DNA of 64,000 nucleotides, taken from contig NZ_LN913001.1 of assembly GCF_001487105.1 (NCBI RefSeq), forward strand, positions 1 to 64,000, in the 5' to 3' direction. Under the pieces are notes generated by a model. The model worked only from the letters and a program-made list of their open reading frames with translations. It searched no databases and had not been told where the DNA came from. This document shows, piece by piece, positions 9,606-17,722 of the stretch. Source of the stretch: Mediterraneibacter massiliensis. Its GTDB lineage: Bacteria > Bacillota > Clostridia > Lachnospirales > Lachnospiraceae. Position 1 is the first letter of the stretch. Each line of letters starts with the position of its first letter. The translations under genes and the position numbers were made by a program.

Positions 9606-10334
9606 ATGAAAATAGAAAAACTGAATGAGAATCAAATTCGTTGTACTTTGACACATGCTGATTTGGCCGCACGCCATCTAAAATTGAGCGAACTTGCATA
9701 TGGTACAGAGAAAGCAAAATCTTTATTTCGTGATATGATGCAGCAGGCTTCCTTTGACTTTGGTTTCGAAGCAGAGGATATTCCTTTAATGATCGAAGCG
9801 ATTCCCGCTTCTGCCGACTCTATTGTATTGATCATAACAAAGGTGGAGGATCCCGAAGAATTAGATACCAGATTTTCGAAATTTACCTCCTCCGGTGACA
9901 CAGACTCTATGAACTCTGACACACTGGAAAAACTAGAGGGCGCAGAAGAATTTCTTAACCTGTTAAATAAGGTAAAAGAAGCGGCAGCAAACACCACTAC
10001 AAAAACAGACTCTAAAAAAACCGGCGAGGTTTCGCCACCTTTTACAGTGCGTTTGTTTTCTTTTGAAACAATTGACGCCGTAATCCAGGCGGCACGTCTG
10101 ATTGCGCCGATATATCAAGGTTCTAATACTTTATATCATGATACGGAAAGCCGCATGTATATATTGGCTCTTGCACAAGCAGAACACGAAGGGAATGAAT
10201 TTAATAAGATTTGCAATATGCTTTCTGAGTATGGATCTCCTGAAAAGGGCTCTGCTGCGATACTCGCATTTTTAGAAGAACACTGTGAAATCTTTATATC
10301 AGCTAATGCAGTACAAAAGCTATCCGCATTATAA
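9606..10334 (+). CDS. mecA: Adaptor protein MecA
   Basis: 242 aa. The N-terminal MKIEKLNENQIRCTLTHADL and the C-terminal ferredoxin-like fold with GSNTLYHDTESRMYILAL are typical of MecA, which delivers substrates to the ClpC/ClpP protease and controls competence or sporulation regulators in Firmicutes. The linker (about 90-145) is acidic and low in complexity, as usual. It is transcribed alone, opposite to its neighbours, from its own promoter and ends at a strong bidirectional terminator. Confidence 0.88.
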   Translation: MKIEKLNENQIRCTLTHADLAARHLKLSELAYGTEKAKSLFRDMMQQASFDFGFEAEDIPLMIEAIPASADSIVLIITKVEDPEELDTRFSKFTSSGDTDSMNSDTLEKLEGAEEFLNLLNKVKEAAANTTTKTDSKKTGEVSPPFTVRLFSFETIDAVIQAARLIAPIYQGSNTLYHDTESRMYILALAQAEHEGNEFNKICNMLSEYGSPEKGSAAILAFLEEHCEIFISANAVQKLSAL

Positions 10335-10353
10335 TGCAGATACTATATGATTC

Positions 10354-10396
10354 AAAAAAATACCGTTCGGTATAAAACCCGAACGGTATTTTTATT
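10354..10396. terminator. Bidirectional terminator between mecA and the DUF1858 gene
   Basis: A 16-bp stem containing TACCGTTCGG and its complement is flanked by A-run and T-run on both sides, serving the convergent mecA (+) and DUF1858 (-) genes. Confidence 0.9.
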
Positions 10397-10405
10397 TGCG
10401 ATATT

Positions 10406-10612
10406 TTATTTTCCTGCCGCCATCGCTGCATTGATCTTCTCAACCAGCAGATCCCCGTCAATTCCATGAACCATCGCTGCCTCTTCTAAAGATTCCATCT
10501 GTGCGGATGGGCACCCTAGACAATGCATGCCTATCTCCATAAGAATAGGCGCTGCCTCCGGATAAATATTCAATAATTCTCCAATTGTTGTATTTTTAGA
10601 AATCTGTGCCAT
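10406..10612 (-). CDS. DUF1858 domain protein (redox disulfide/hybrid-cluster-associated type)
   Basis: 68 aa. The whole protein is one DUF1858 domain: a helical start ([17 protein letters not shown]), then the conserved [16 protein letters not shown] segment with a CxxC pair, and a helical C-terminus. Such proteins are common single-domain genes in anaerobic Firmicutes and are thought to form a redox-active disulfide; a precise partner is unknown. A good ribosome binding site (AGGAGG) precedes the ATG. Confidence 0.88.
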   Translation of the reverse strand: MAQISKNTTIGELLNIYPEAAPILMEIGMHCLGCPSAQMESLEEAAMVHGIDGDLLVEKINAAMAAGK

Positions 10613-10832
10613 TTCTATTTCCTCCTTTTTATTTTCAGTGATTTTAATTATAATCCCTAATTTTCAAATTATCAACCGTCAGAAAAATAAATTAATTTTT
10701 TCACTTTTTTAGACTACTTAAAAGTCAAGATTTTTTCCGATTTTTTTCGACAAATTCCCAATTTCATTATAACTCACCAAAACACTCGTTCTTTTTTCCT
10801 CATGAGTAATTCACCAAAAACACATGTTTTTA

Positions 10833-10991
10833 TGTGGATAATGTGGATAACTTTTTTAAAATCTAATGTTTTCCACGTTTTTTTCTGTTTTAAATGTGGA
10901 TAAGTTGAAAACTTCTTTTTTACCATCCTCGACGCTTTTTTACAATTTTAAACAAATTTGTGCATTTTGTATATTGGTATTGTTTTCCACA
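10833..10991. promoter_or_regulatory. Cluster of DnaA-box-like sites in AT-rich DNA
   Basis: Three perfect TGTGGATAA boxes (complement of TTATCCACA) lie at 10833-10841, 10842-10850 and 10895-10903, the first two abutting. TTTTCCACG (about 10868-10876) and TTTTCCACA (10983-10991) are near matches in the opposite orientation. The 10613-11041 gap between genes is otherwise AT-rich and has no ORF. Confidence 0.65.
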
Positions 10992-11041
10992 TATCGTTTT
11001 TACTTTTCATTTTTCTTCTATCTTTTCTTTTTAATGACATG

Positions 11042-11083
11042 AAAAACTGCACTCCTTTTTTAATTTTCAGAGTACAGTTTTTG
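11042..11083 (-). terminator. Terminator after the NlpC/P60 gene
   Basis: Stem arms 11042-11054 and 11070-11082 (AAAAACTGcACTC with GAGTaCAGTTTTT) form a hairpin with A/T runs at both ends, just downstream of the hydrolase stop codon. Confidence 0.75.
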
Positions 11084-11097
11084 TCCAGATCTGTGAT

Positions 11098-12201
11098 TTA
11101 TAAAATTCTTCTTATTGTAATAATATTTGTATATGTGGCGCTGCAAATACCGATTCCATCTGCTTCATTCATTGCATTAACGATAGTTCCATCTCCCATA
11201 TATAAACCAACATGTCCGTCGTATAATACCAGATCACCCGGAAGGGCCTCATCATAGCTGACTGGATATCCTACACTTTCCATATCCCATGTTGTTCTTG
11301 GTAAATAAATTCCAAAGTGCGCATATACAGACTGTACAAAGCCTGAACAATCCGCCCCCTCTGTTAAACTCGTTCCTCCCCATACATACGGATTTCCGAT
11401 AAACTGGCAGGCATACTCAATAACAGCCTGTCCCGTCGTTTCTTGCGTCTGCGCGGCAACGGTTTCCTGCGTCTGAGACTCATCTGCCTCCTGCTGCTGT
11501 ACTTTATTTTCTTCATCTGCTGCTCTTGCCTCTTCTTCCTCTCTTGTCTCACCGTAGGAATAGGCTGTCTCAACTGTAATATAATCTCCGCAGACCCATC
11601 CGGAAATATTTCCTATTTCTACAGGATACCAGCCATCTACAGGCTCCCCTGTTACCGTATACTCTTCATTTAATTCCACTTGTGTGAGTATATCGGCTTG
11701 TACTCCTTGTCCGGCACGTACATTCAGTACATATGCCTCTACTTTCATCTTTTCTTTTTGAAATTCGTCTTCATGCTGTTCTGCATCTTCTCCTATATAA
11801 AGAGAGGATGCCGGTACATATCCTTCCGCATCGCCTGATTTTATCTTTGCCCAGTCACCTTGGTATTCTAATACTTCTGCCGCAGAATCATTATATAATT
11901 TTCCAACCCAGTCACTGGTTTCATCCGGTGCACTTCTAATGTAGGTAAAATCACCCACATTAGAAAATGCCATATTTGAATACTCACCCTCTGCTGTTGG
12001 CACTAAATACAGATTCAAATTTTCTTTTACTTCTGTTTCATAACATTCTGTCAGTACCGATTCGATTCCTGCGACGGGCAAAACAGAACTTTCTTCTGTT
12101 TTATGTTCTGCGGCTCTTGCCGTGATCGCACTCCCCGGAATCATAACTACTCCTGCTAGGGCAGAAATAATTATCTTTTGCCTTATGTGTGTCATTTTCA
12201 T
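11098..12201 (-). CDS. Secreted NlpC/P60 peptidoglycan endopeptidase with SH3 domains
   Basis: 367 aa. A signal peptide (about 1-30, cleavage near ARAAEH) is followed by two bacterial SH3 domains (about 75-135 and 150-210), a low-complexity Glu/Gln-rich linker (about 215-250) and an NlpC/P60 domain (about 250-367). Catalytic Cys285 lies in GADCSGF and the His is in DGHVGLYM. It would hydrolyse cell-wall stem peptides outside the cell. The gene has its own terminator and a 340-bp upstream gap. Domain order and size are ordinary for secreted clostridial endopeptidases. Confidence 0.9.
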   Translation of the reverse strand: MKMTHIRQKIIISALAGVVMIPGSAITARAAEHKTEESSVLPVAGIESVLTECYETEVKENLNLYLVPTAEGEYSNMAFSNVGDFTYIRSAPDETSDWVGKLYNDSAAEVLEYQGDWAKIKSGDAEGYVPASSLYIGEDAEQHEDEFQKEKMKVEAYVLNVRAGQGVQADILTQVELNEEYTVTGEPVDGWYPVEIGNISGWVCGDYITVETAYSYGETREEEEARAADEENKVQQQEADESQTQETVAAQTQETTGQAVIEYACQFIGNPYVWGGTSLTEGADCSGFVQSVYAHFGIYLPRTTWDMESVGYPVSYDEALPGDLVLYDGHVGLYMGDGTIVNAMNEADGIGICSATYTNIITIRRIL

Positions 12202-12465
12202 ATAAAACCTCCTTGATCTTCAGTCTTTATCTTTTGTAGGAAGTTCTAAATGTTACACATTTGTTAAATTTATTACGTTGCCATTATAGCAACACATACT
12301 TGGACTGTCAACCAATTTTATAGTTATTTAATATACATATATCGACACTTTCGACATATAACATATAGAAAAAAACAATTCTTGCAACTTTTTATTAACT
12401 ATTTTGTAACATTTTGTCCGAATTATTCCTATTTAATTTTAATTTATATTTTTTTGATTTTACTA

Positions 12466-12517
12466 TTGACATTTTCATTTTTATGTACTATATTTTAATT
12501 ACAGTAATTGTTACTGT
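12466..12517 (+). promoter_or_regulatory. perR promoter with overlapping PerR/Fur-type operator
   Basis: TTGACA (12466-12471), a 17-bp spacer and TATATT (12489-12494) form a near-consensus promoter. Directly downstream at the start site is a perfect inverted repeat, ACAGTAA-TTG-TTACTGT (12501-12517), placed so that bound repressor would block initiation. The rest of 12202-12465 is AT-rich with no ORF. Confidence 0.75.
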
Positions 12518-12546
12518 TATCGTTTTAGCATGAAAGGGGGATTCCA

Positions 12547-12942
12547 TTGGCAACTTTAAAATATAGTCGGCAACGAGAATCCATCAAACATTATCTTTCA
12601 ACGACAAAGGAACATCCAACCGCCGATACGGTTTATCTTCATATGAAAAAAGAATTTCCCAATATCAGTCTTGGAACTGTTTACAGGAATTTAAATCTGC
12701 TCACAGAAATTGGAGAAGCGATCAAGATACCAACTCCCGACGGCGGCGACAGATTTGATGGAAGGCTTGAGCCACACAATCATTTTCTTTGTACCGAGTG
12801 TGGACAGCTACTGGATCTAGAGATCGATGTAAAAAATATCGAAGAATTCAATAGAACAGCCGGAGAAAATTTTGACGGCATGATCCAATCCAGTTCCATA
12901 CTTTTTTATGGTAAATGCGGTGACTGCATTAAAAAGTCATAG
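12547..12942 (+). CDS. perR: Fur-family repressor, PerR type
   Basis: 131 aa using a TTG start 7 nt after AAGGGGG. A winged helix (about 5-80, LGTVYRNLNLL is the recognition helix) precedes a metal-binding dimerisation domain with HNHFLCTEC and CGDCIKK cysteine pairs for structural zinc. Short length, the HxHF..C..C pattern and location just before two rubrerythrins favour peroxide-sensing PerR over iron-sensing Fur. The operator in its own promoter suggests autoregulation. It is separated by only 34 nt from the first rubrerythrin and is probably co-transcribed with it. Confidence 0.85.
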   Translation: MATLKYSRQRESIKHYLSTTKEHPTADTVYLHMKKEFPNISLGTVYRNLNLLTEIGEAIKIPTPDGGDRFDGRLEPHNHFLCTECGQLLDLEIDVKNIEEFNRTAGENFDGMIQSSSILFYGKCGDCIKKS

Positions 12943-12976
12943 AAAATATATTTATTAAGAAAAGGAGACGAAAACT

Positions 12977-13519
12977 ATGAAAAAATTTGTATGTACAGTA
13001 TGTGGTTATGTTCATGAAGGAGAGGCTGCACCGGCTGAATGTCCAGTTTGCCATGCACCGGCTGAGAAATTCAAAGAGCAGACAGGCGACAGAGAATGGG
13101 CTGCAGAGCACGTTGTAGGTGTTGCTAAAGGTGTAAGCGAAGATATCCTTGCTGATTTAAGAGCAAACTTTGAAGGAGAATGTTCTGAAGTTGGAATGTA
13201 CCTTGCTATGGCAAGAGTTGCTCACAGAGAGGGCTATCCTGAGATTGGATTGTACTGGGAAAAAGCTGCTTACGAAGAAGCAGAACACGCTGCTAAATTC
13301 GCAGAATTGTTAGGTGAAGTCGTAACAGACAGCACAAAGAAAAATCTTGAAATGAGAGTAGATGCTGAGAACGGAGCAACTGCCGGAAAATTCGATCTTG
13401 CAAAACGTGCAAAAGCTGCAAACCTGGATGCGATCCATGATACTGTACACGAAATGGCAAGAGATGAAGCTCGCCATGGTAAGGCTTTCGAGGGTCTGTT
13501 AAAGAGATATTTTGGCTAA
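12977..13519 (+). CDS. Reverse rubrerythrin (N-terminal rubredoxin domain)
   Basis: 180 aa. A rubredoxin-like iron site comes first (Cys6, Cys9, Cys22, Cys25), followed by a four-helix ferritin-like diiron domain with ExxH motifs ([16 protein letters not shown]). This inverted order defines reverse rubrerythrins, NADH-dependent peroxide and oxygen scavengers of clostridia that are classic PerR targets. Its ribosome binding site AAAGGAG is strong. The ORF ends just before a terminator at 13549-13583. Confidence 0.93.
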   Translation: MKKFVCTVCGYVHEGEAAPAECPVCHAPAEKFKEQTGDREWAAEHVVGVAKGVSEDILADLRANFEGECSEVGMYLAMARVAHREGYPEIGLYWEKAAYEEAEHAAKFAELLGEVVTDSTKKNLEMRVDAENGATAGKFDLAKRAKAANLDAIHDTVHEMARDEARHGKAFEGLLKRYFG

Positions 13520-13548
13520 TTCTATCTTTGATCAGTAAGTATATATTT

Positions 13549-13583
13549 AAAGAGCATTGCAAAATATTGCAGTGCTCTTTTTT
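13549..13583 (+). terminator. Terminator after perR-reverse rubrerythrin
   Basis: AAAGAGCATTGCA pairs with TGCAGTGCTCTTT and is followed by a T-run. The remaining gap to 13949 has no ORF I believe; it carries a likely promoter for the second rubrerythrin, TTGTTT (13863-13868), 17 bp, TATAAT (13886-13891). Confidence 0.85.
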
Positions 13584-13949
13584 CTCTTTCTTATTTTGTA
13601 TTTTCTGCTTTCAGCTGTTGATTTGTACTTTCTACTGCCTCTTCTGCAGCTTCTTTTAATTCCAATAGAATCTGTTTCATATTCTGCGGGAATAAAAAAA
13701 TACCAATCAGAACCTAAACAAAGAAGGATAATTCCCGTATCTACCATAGTATATATGGGCATAAACAGCCTCGTGATCATAGAGGGGATACTATGCTTAA
13801 GTAAATCCCATATACACCTTTTTGTAAAAATCAGCCGATCAATAGTATCTTAGAAAAAAGATTTGTTTTCCTGCAAAAAAACTTTTATAATAAAATTGTA
13901 ACGCCAACAGCAGTATGCCAGTATTCATAAATAAAAAGGAGGAAATGAT

Positions 13950-14486
13950 ATGTCCAAATACGCAGGAACAAAAACCGAACAAAATCTTATAGATGCATTT
14001 TCAGGGGAATCTCAGGCCCGCAATAAATATACGTATTATGCATCTGCTGCAAGAAAAGCCGGTTATGTACAGATGGCCAATATCTTTGAAGAAACTGCCG
14101 CACAGGAAAAAGAACACGCAAAAATGTGGTTCAAAGAATTCCACGGAATCGGAAATGTAGAGGAAAATCTTGCAGACGCAGCAGCCGGTGAAAACTACGA
14201 ATGGACCGATATGTACAAACGTATGGCTGAAGAAGCTGACGCTGAAGGATTTCCGGAACTGGCAGCAAAATTCCGTGGCGTAGCAAAAGTAGAAGCTTCT
14301 CACGAAGCACGCTATAACAGACTTTTAGCACATTTCCGTGCCGGCGAGACTTTCAAAGGCGAAGCTCCTCTTGGATGGAAATGCGGCAACTGTGGTTTTA
14401 TCTATGAAGGTGAAGAGGCACCCGAAATCTGCCCTGTCTGTGCACATCCAAAAGCTTATTTTGAAAGAAAGGTTGAAAATTACTAG
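13950..14486 (+). CDS. rbr: Rubrerythrin (classical domain order)
   Basis: 178 aa. The ferritin-like diiron domain is first (about 1-140; [24 protein letters not shown] and EASHEARY supply carboxylate and His ligands), and a C-terminal rubredoxin follows ([10 protein letters not shown] ... CPVC). It reduces hydrogen peroxide in the cytoplasm. It has its own promoter and AAGGAGG site and its own terminator. Having both domain orders side by side behind PerR suggests a local oxidative-stress cluster. Confidence 0.95.
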   Translation: MSKYAGTKTEQNLIDAFSGESQARNKYTYYASAARKAGYVQMANIFEETAAQEKEHAKMWFKEFHGIGNVEENLADAAAGENYEWTDMYKRMAEEADAEGFPELAAKFRGVAKVEASHEARYNRLLAHFRAGETFKGEAPLGWKCGNCGFIYEGEEAPEICPVCAHPKAYFERKVENY

Positions 14487-14539
14487 AGCCAGCCGATTTT
14501 TATATGGCGTCTGAACTGCCGCAAAAACAGCTGAAAACT

Positions 14540-14602
14540 AAAAAGTACCCTGATAGTAAGGCATACAGCAAGTTATGTCAAACGATCAAGGTACTTTTTA
14601 TA
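14540..14602 (+). terminator. Terminator after rubrerythrin
   Basis: AAAAAGTACC (14540-14549) pairs with GGTACTTTTT (14590-14599); a partly paired loop of about 40 nt separates the arms and the 3' side ends in a T-run. Confidence 0.7.
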
Positions 14603-14631
14603 TATGAAAGCAACTGCTCTGTCCGAATACT

Positions 14632-14889
14632 CTATTCGAATACACATTCTTTCTTTTCCACAAGTTTTTCTTTTCCTTTTCTGCTCAATTTTTTGATCGC
14701 ACACTCTCTTTTCATAGCTTCTTCTTTTGTCTGAAACACCTCGTAATAGGCGAGAACGACCGGACGGCGTGATTTTGTATATTTTGCGCCTTTTCCGTCA
14801 TTATGGTCCTTTATCCGTTTCTCTAGATTATTTGTCCATCCTGTATATAAGCTTCCGTCTTTGCATCTTACAATATATGTATAGTTCAT
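14632..14889 (-). CDS. GIY-YIG nuclease-domain protein (UPF0213 type)
   Basis: 85 aa with start at ATG 14889, 6 nt after GAGGAG; the upstream in-frame extension lacks a ribosome binding site. The single GIY-YIG domain reads YIVRCKDGSLYTGWTNN with downstream Arg (LEKRIKDHN), and KYTKSRRPVVLAYYE, as in the YhbQ/YazA family. These small proteins are widespread, with nucleic-acid binding or nuclease activity in some members and unclear cellular role. It is monocistronic. Confidence 0.88.
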   Translation of the reverse strand: MNYTYIVRCKDGSLYTGWTNNLEKRIKDHNDGKGAKYTKSRRPVVLAYYEVFQTKEEAMKRECAIKKLSRKGKEKLVEKKECVFE

Positions 14890-15033
14890 ATGTTTCTCCT
14901 CTTTGCCGCTTTCATCTATCTTGTAAATTCTATTTTTATTATAGCATATAGAATACCGGATCCTCAGCAAAAATTAAGAAGGAATTTCCTATAAAATAAA
15001 AGATACGGCAGGAACAGGATCCCGCCGCAGTTT

Positions 15034-15804
15034 TTACATAAAGTCAAGAGGATTGACTGGGGTTCCGTCTTTTGTCACTGCAAAATACAAATTCGGTCCC
15101 TCTACTGTATAATATTTTGTTGGTTCATTTAAAGTTCCAAGTGTCTCTCCTGTACCCACATAGTCTCCCACTGCCAGCGAGACATCCGCTAATTGTCCAT
15201 AAACAGCAGCATATCCATTTCCCATATCCAGTGTCACAGTAGTACCTGTCTGCGCGCTTTCTTCAATATTCATCACAATGCCCGCCGCAGAAGCAGCGAT
15301 CGTTTCTCCGACTTCTCCGCCAATGATCAGAGCGGGATTATATTTATATTGTTCTAGTGTTGAGAAAAATACAGTTTGATCCATACTATAATTGATCAGT
15401 ACTGCTCCGCTTGCCGGCCATGCAAGGACACTTTCTTCTGAAAACCAAACATTTGATGTATCGCCGGCCGTCTCTGCGTCTGTATTTCCCCCCTGTTCTC
15501 CTTCTGTCTGCTGCAGTTGTGTATCTTCTGTCTGTTCTTCTGTCTGCATAGATGTATCTCTGTCTGCTTCCGGAAGGACAATATCATTTGCTGTTGTCTC
15601 TTTACTTTTGTCTTTTGCTAATTCTTCTGCCTGTTTTTCAGCTTTCGCCACCTGTTCATCCATCTGTTTTTCATACTTGTTGAATGTAAATGTTCCAACC
15701 ATCGCAATCACTGCAACAAAACAGATCACAACGCCAGCCGCGGCGCCTTTACTTCTGAAAATAGAAGGCTTTTCGTTTTTATTCATTATCATCACCTCTA
15801 GCAT
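15034..15804 (-). CDS. spoIIQ: SpoIIQ-like LytM/M23-domain protein with lost zinc ligands
   Basis: 256 aa. One N-terminal membrane segment (about 18-40), a coiled-coil and Gln/Thr-rich stalk (about 45-115) and a C-terminal LytM domain (about 125-256) match forespore SpoIIQ, which pairs with mother-cell SpoIIIAH in the engulfment channel. The usual zinc ligands appear absent: the place of HxGxD is NPALIIGG, YGHL is YGQL, and the HxH position is LYFAV. That implies a structural, non-catalytic domain. It is 24 nt downstream of spoIID. The call rests on architecture and this neighbour. Confidence 0.8.
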   Translation of the reverse strand: MLEVMIMNKNEKPSIFRSKGAAAGVVICFVAVIAMVGTFTFNKYEKQMDEQVAKAEKQAEELAKDKSKETTANDIVLPEADRDTSMQTEEQTEDTQLQQTEGEQGGNTDAETAGDTSNVWFSEESVLAWPASGAVLINYSMDQTVFFSTLEQYKYNPALIIGGEVGETIAASAAGIVMNIEESAQTGTTVTLDMGNGYAAVYGQLADVSLAVGDYVGTGETLGTLNEPTKYYTVEGPNLYFAVTKDGTPVNPLDFM

Positions 15805-15828
15805 TATTTTTGCCAGAAAAGCAATGGG

Positions 15829-16812
15829 TTATTCTGCTTTTGCAAATATTTCTCCTACATCTGTCAGATTCGTACCTTCAAAAAAATATTGCAGGATTTC
15901 TTCATACGTCTTCCCCTCTTTTGCCAATTCATTTGCCGTCCATTGGCTCATCCCTAGTCCGTGTCCTTTTCCTGTCGTCGTGATCTTCAGCTTTCCTTCA
16001 CTGTCTTTTAGAGAAAACGCACTGGACGGAAGCGATAACGCATCTCGAAACTGATCACCTGTACATACTGTTTCTCCTATTTTGAAATCCAAAACGTATC
16101 CCGCCGAATCATAGGATAGTATTTCTAGATCAGAAAACGAATATCCTTTCTTTGCCGTTTCTTCTTTTTCTGCTACCAGAAAATCTTTGCACTTTTCCTG
16201 TATTTCTTTATAAGAAAAAGTATGTACCTGCATTTCATCTTCCGCCTCTTTATCCTGTGTGCATTCTTTTGCCGTCAAATAGGGATACTCTTCTGTCCCC
16301 AGTACTTCCTGAGCGCTTCGCGTAGTCCCGGTACTGGATTGATGAAAAGGCGTCCATGCATAAGTATCATTATAGAATAGAACCTGATTCTTTGTCTCTG
16401 TAAAAGCCTTCGAATATTTTTCATAATACTTTTTATATTCTTTTGCCCCCCATTTCTTTTCCAGTTCTTCCGCAGTAAGATAGGGTTCTGTCAAGATCTG
16501 ATCTTCTGCTTCCTCGATTTCTTTATAAAGCATTGTCCTTACAAGTACTGCCTGTGCTTTTACCGCCTCATCTTCATAATCCTCCGGCATCTCTTTTGCC
16601 AGTACGCCAAGGAAATACTCGTTCCAGGGAACTTCGAGTACTTTCTGCTGATCCGCACTGTGTATCTTTACCCGCACATATACTCTCTCTGCCCTGTCTT
16701 CTTTTTCATCTGCTCCGTTTACAAATACAGAAATAACATAAGGCAGTAAAATAAGAATAAATATAAAAGCGCCAAGCGCCTTTAATTTTTGTCTTATATA
16801 CCGTTGTCCCAT
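15829..16812 (-). CDS. spoIID: Stage II sporulation protein D, peptidoglycan lytic transglycosylase
   Basis: 327 aa. An N-terminal membrane segment (about 12-32) is followed by the SpoIID domain with WNEYFLGVLAKEMPEDYEDEAVKAQAVLVRT, whose Glu in AKEMP is the catalytic candidate, and the C-terminal GKGHGLGMSQWTANELA. SpoIID degrades septal peptidoglycan during engulfment together with SpoIIM and SpoIIP. It forms an operon with the SpoIIQ-like gene. Its ribosome binding site GGAGGG lies in the 3' arm of the preceding terminator hairpin. Confidence 0.92.
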   Translation of the reverse strand: MGQRYIRQKLKALGAFIFILILLPYVISVFVNGADEKEDRAERVYVRVKIHSADQQKVLEVPWNEYFLGVLAKEMPEDYEDEAVKAQAVLVRTMLYKEIEEAEDQILTEPYLTAEELEKKWGAKEYKKYYEKYSKAFTETKNQVLFYNDTYAWTPFHQSSTGTTRSAQEVLGTEEYPYLTAKECTQDKEAEDEMQVHTFSYKEIQEKCKDFLVAEKEETAKKGYSFSDLEILSYDSAGYVLDFKIGETVCTGDQFRDALSLPSSAFSLKDSEGKLKITTTGKGHGLGMSQWTANELAKEGKTYEEILQYFFEGTNLTDVGEIFAKAE

Positions 16813-16854
16813 AAAAACAGCCCTCCATATTCTAATATATGAAGAGCTGTTTTT
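16813..16854 (-). terminator. Terminator hairpin that also contains the spoIID Shine-Dalgarno
   Basis: AAAAACAGC and GCTGTTTTT arms with an inner CATAT/ATATG pairing form a strong hairpin between the upstream membrane-protein gene and spoIID. The T-run abuts the spoIID ATG at 16812, and GGAGGG is in the stem. Confidence 0.75.
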
Positions 16855-16856
16855 CT

Positions 16857-17696
16857 TTATTCCTGTTCTGTTTTTTCCTTAGCATCCAACTTTGCCGAGT
16901 CTTCCGGAAGTCCCGGTGATACAGACTGTTTTTCTTCTGTAGGTGGTGTCGATGGCGCCGTAGGCTTTGCTTCCGGCGGTACTGGGGGTACAGGCGGTAT
17001 CGGAGGAAGCGGTGTCACCGGGGGTGTCGGTATATCCGGCTCCATTCCCGGATTATACCCCTTATCTCTCATCACAAAGAAACAAATTGACTCATATAGT
17101 GGGACCACTGCACTAAGCACTGCATGTGCGATCGACATATTCTTGGAAGTAAACCTCATAAATATCTGATGGTTTATAAGTATAGCCAGTACTTTATAAA
17201 CTGCTTCGTACAGTATACTTACCAGTACAAATAGGAGCAGCCAGATGATCATCCCTATAATGGAATTTACTCCAAAAGATACCGCGCTCCCCACATTTCC
17301 ATCCGCGTAGCCTGCAAAACTCATAAAGGCATTGATTCCCATGATCCCAATAAAGATAATATAGAACACAATTCCTATAACCCCATAAATAAATGGAAAT
17401 GCCAACAGCCAAATACCTGGATTTTTAATCGTCTTATTTTTTAACCCGATACGCCCCGCCAGTTCTCCATGCAAGTATGTTCTGGCAAATGGGATAAAAG
17501 CAAGCCACGGGTAATCCATTCTCTGTCTTTTTGCCATCGTATAAACCCCGATCGCCTTAAAAATATAACTGAGCAAATAAAATACCATGCAGACAAGCAG
17601 AATGATCAGATAAATCGATAAAACACCTGCTATAGCTGATTCCTGTGTTCCCAGTGGCATATCATAACTATATTCATAACTATACTCCAAAACCAC
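16857..17696 (-). CDS. Polytopic membrane protein with proline-rich tail, function unknown
   Basis: 279 aa. Several hydrophobic segments (roughly 25-52, 88-120, 135-165 and 175-200) form a membrane domain, followed by a cytoplasmic or exposed tail of Pro-Pro-Val/Pro-Thr repeats (about 225-255) and a charged end. Similar proteins are frequent in gut Lachnospiraceae, but I know no function. Its start has a GGAG site, and the gene lies 26 nt after glgP; it ends at the terminator at 16813-16854. Confidence 0.7.
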   Translation of the reverse strand: MVLEYSYEYSYDMPLGTQESAIAGVLSIYLIILLVCMVFYLLSYIFKAIGVYTMAKRQRMDYPWLAFIPFARTYLHGELAGRIGLKNKTIKNPGIWLLAFPFIYGVIGIVFYIIFIGIMGINAFMSFAGYADGNVGSAVSFGVNSIIGMIIWLLLFVLVSILYEAVYKVLAILINHQIFMRFTSKNMSIAHAVLSAVVPLYESICFFVMRDKGYNPGMEPDIPTPPVTPLPPIPPVPPVPPEAKPTAPSTPPTEEKQSVSPGLPEDSAKLDAKEKTEQE

Positions 17697-17722
17697 ATCT
17701 CCTTTTGCTATCCACCATCAGG

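Noticed and set aside
10613-11097. Chromosomal origin (oriC)
   Set aside because: DnaA boxes are present, but dnaA, dnaN and a strand switch in gene orientation are missing. Kept only as a DnaA-box cluster.
13557-13853. 98-aa hydrophobic plus-strand frame
   Set aside because: It starts inside the terminator of the reverse rubrerythrin, has no ribosome site and its hydrophobicity comes from T-rich DNA.
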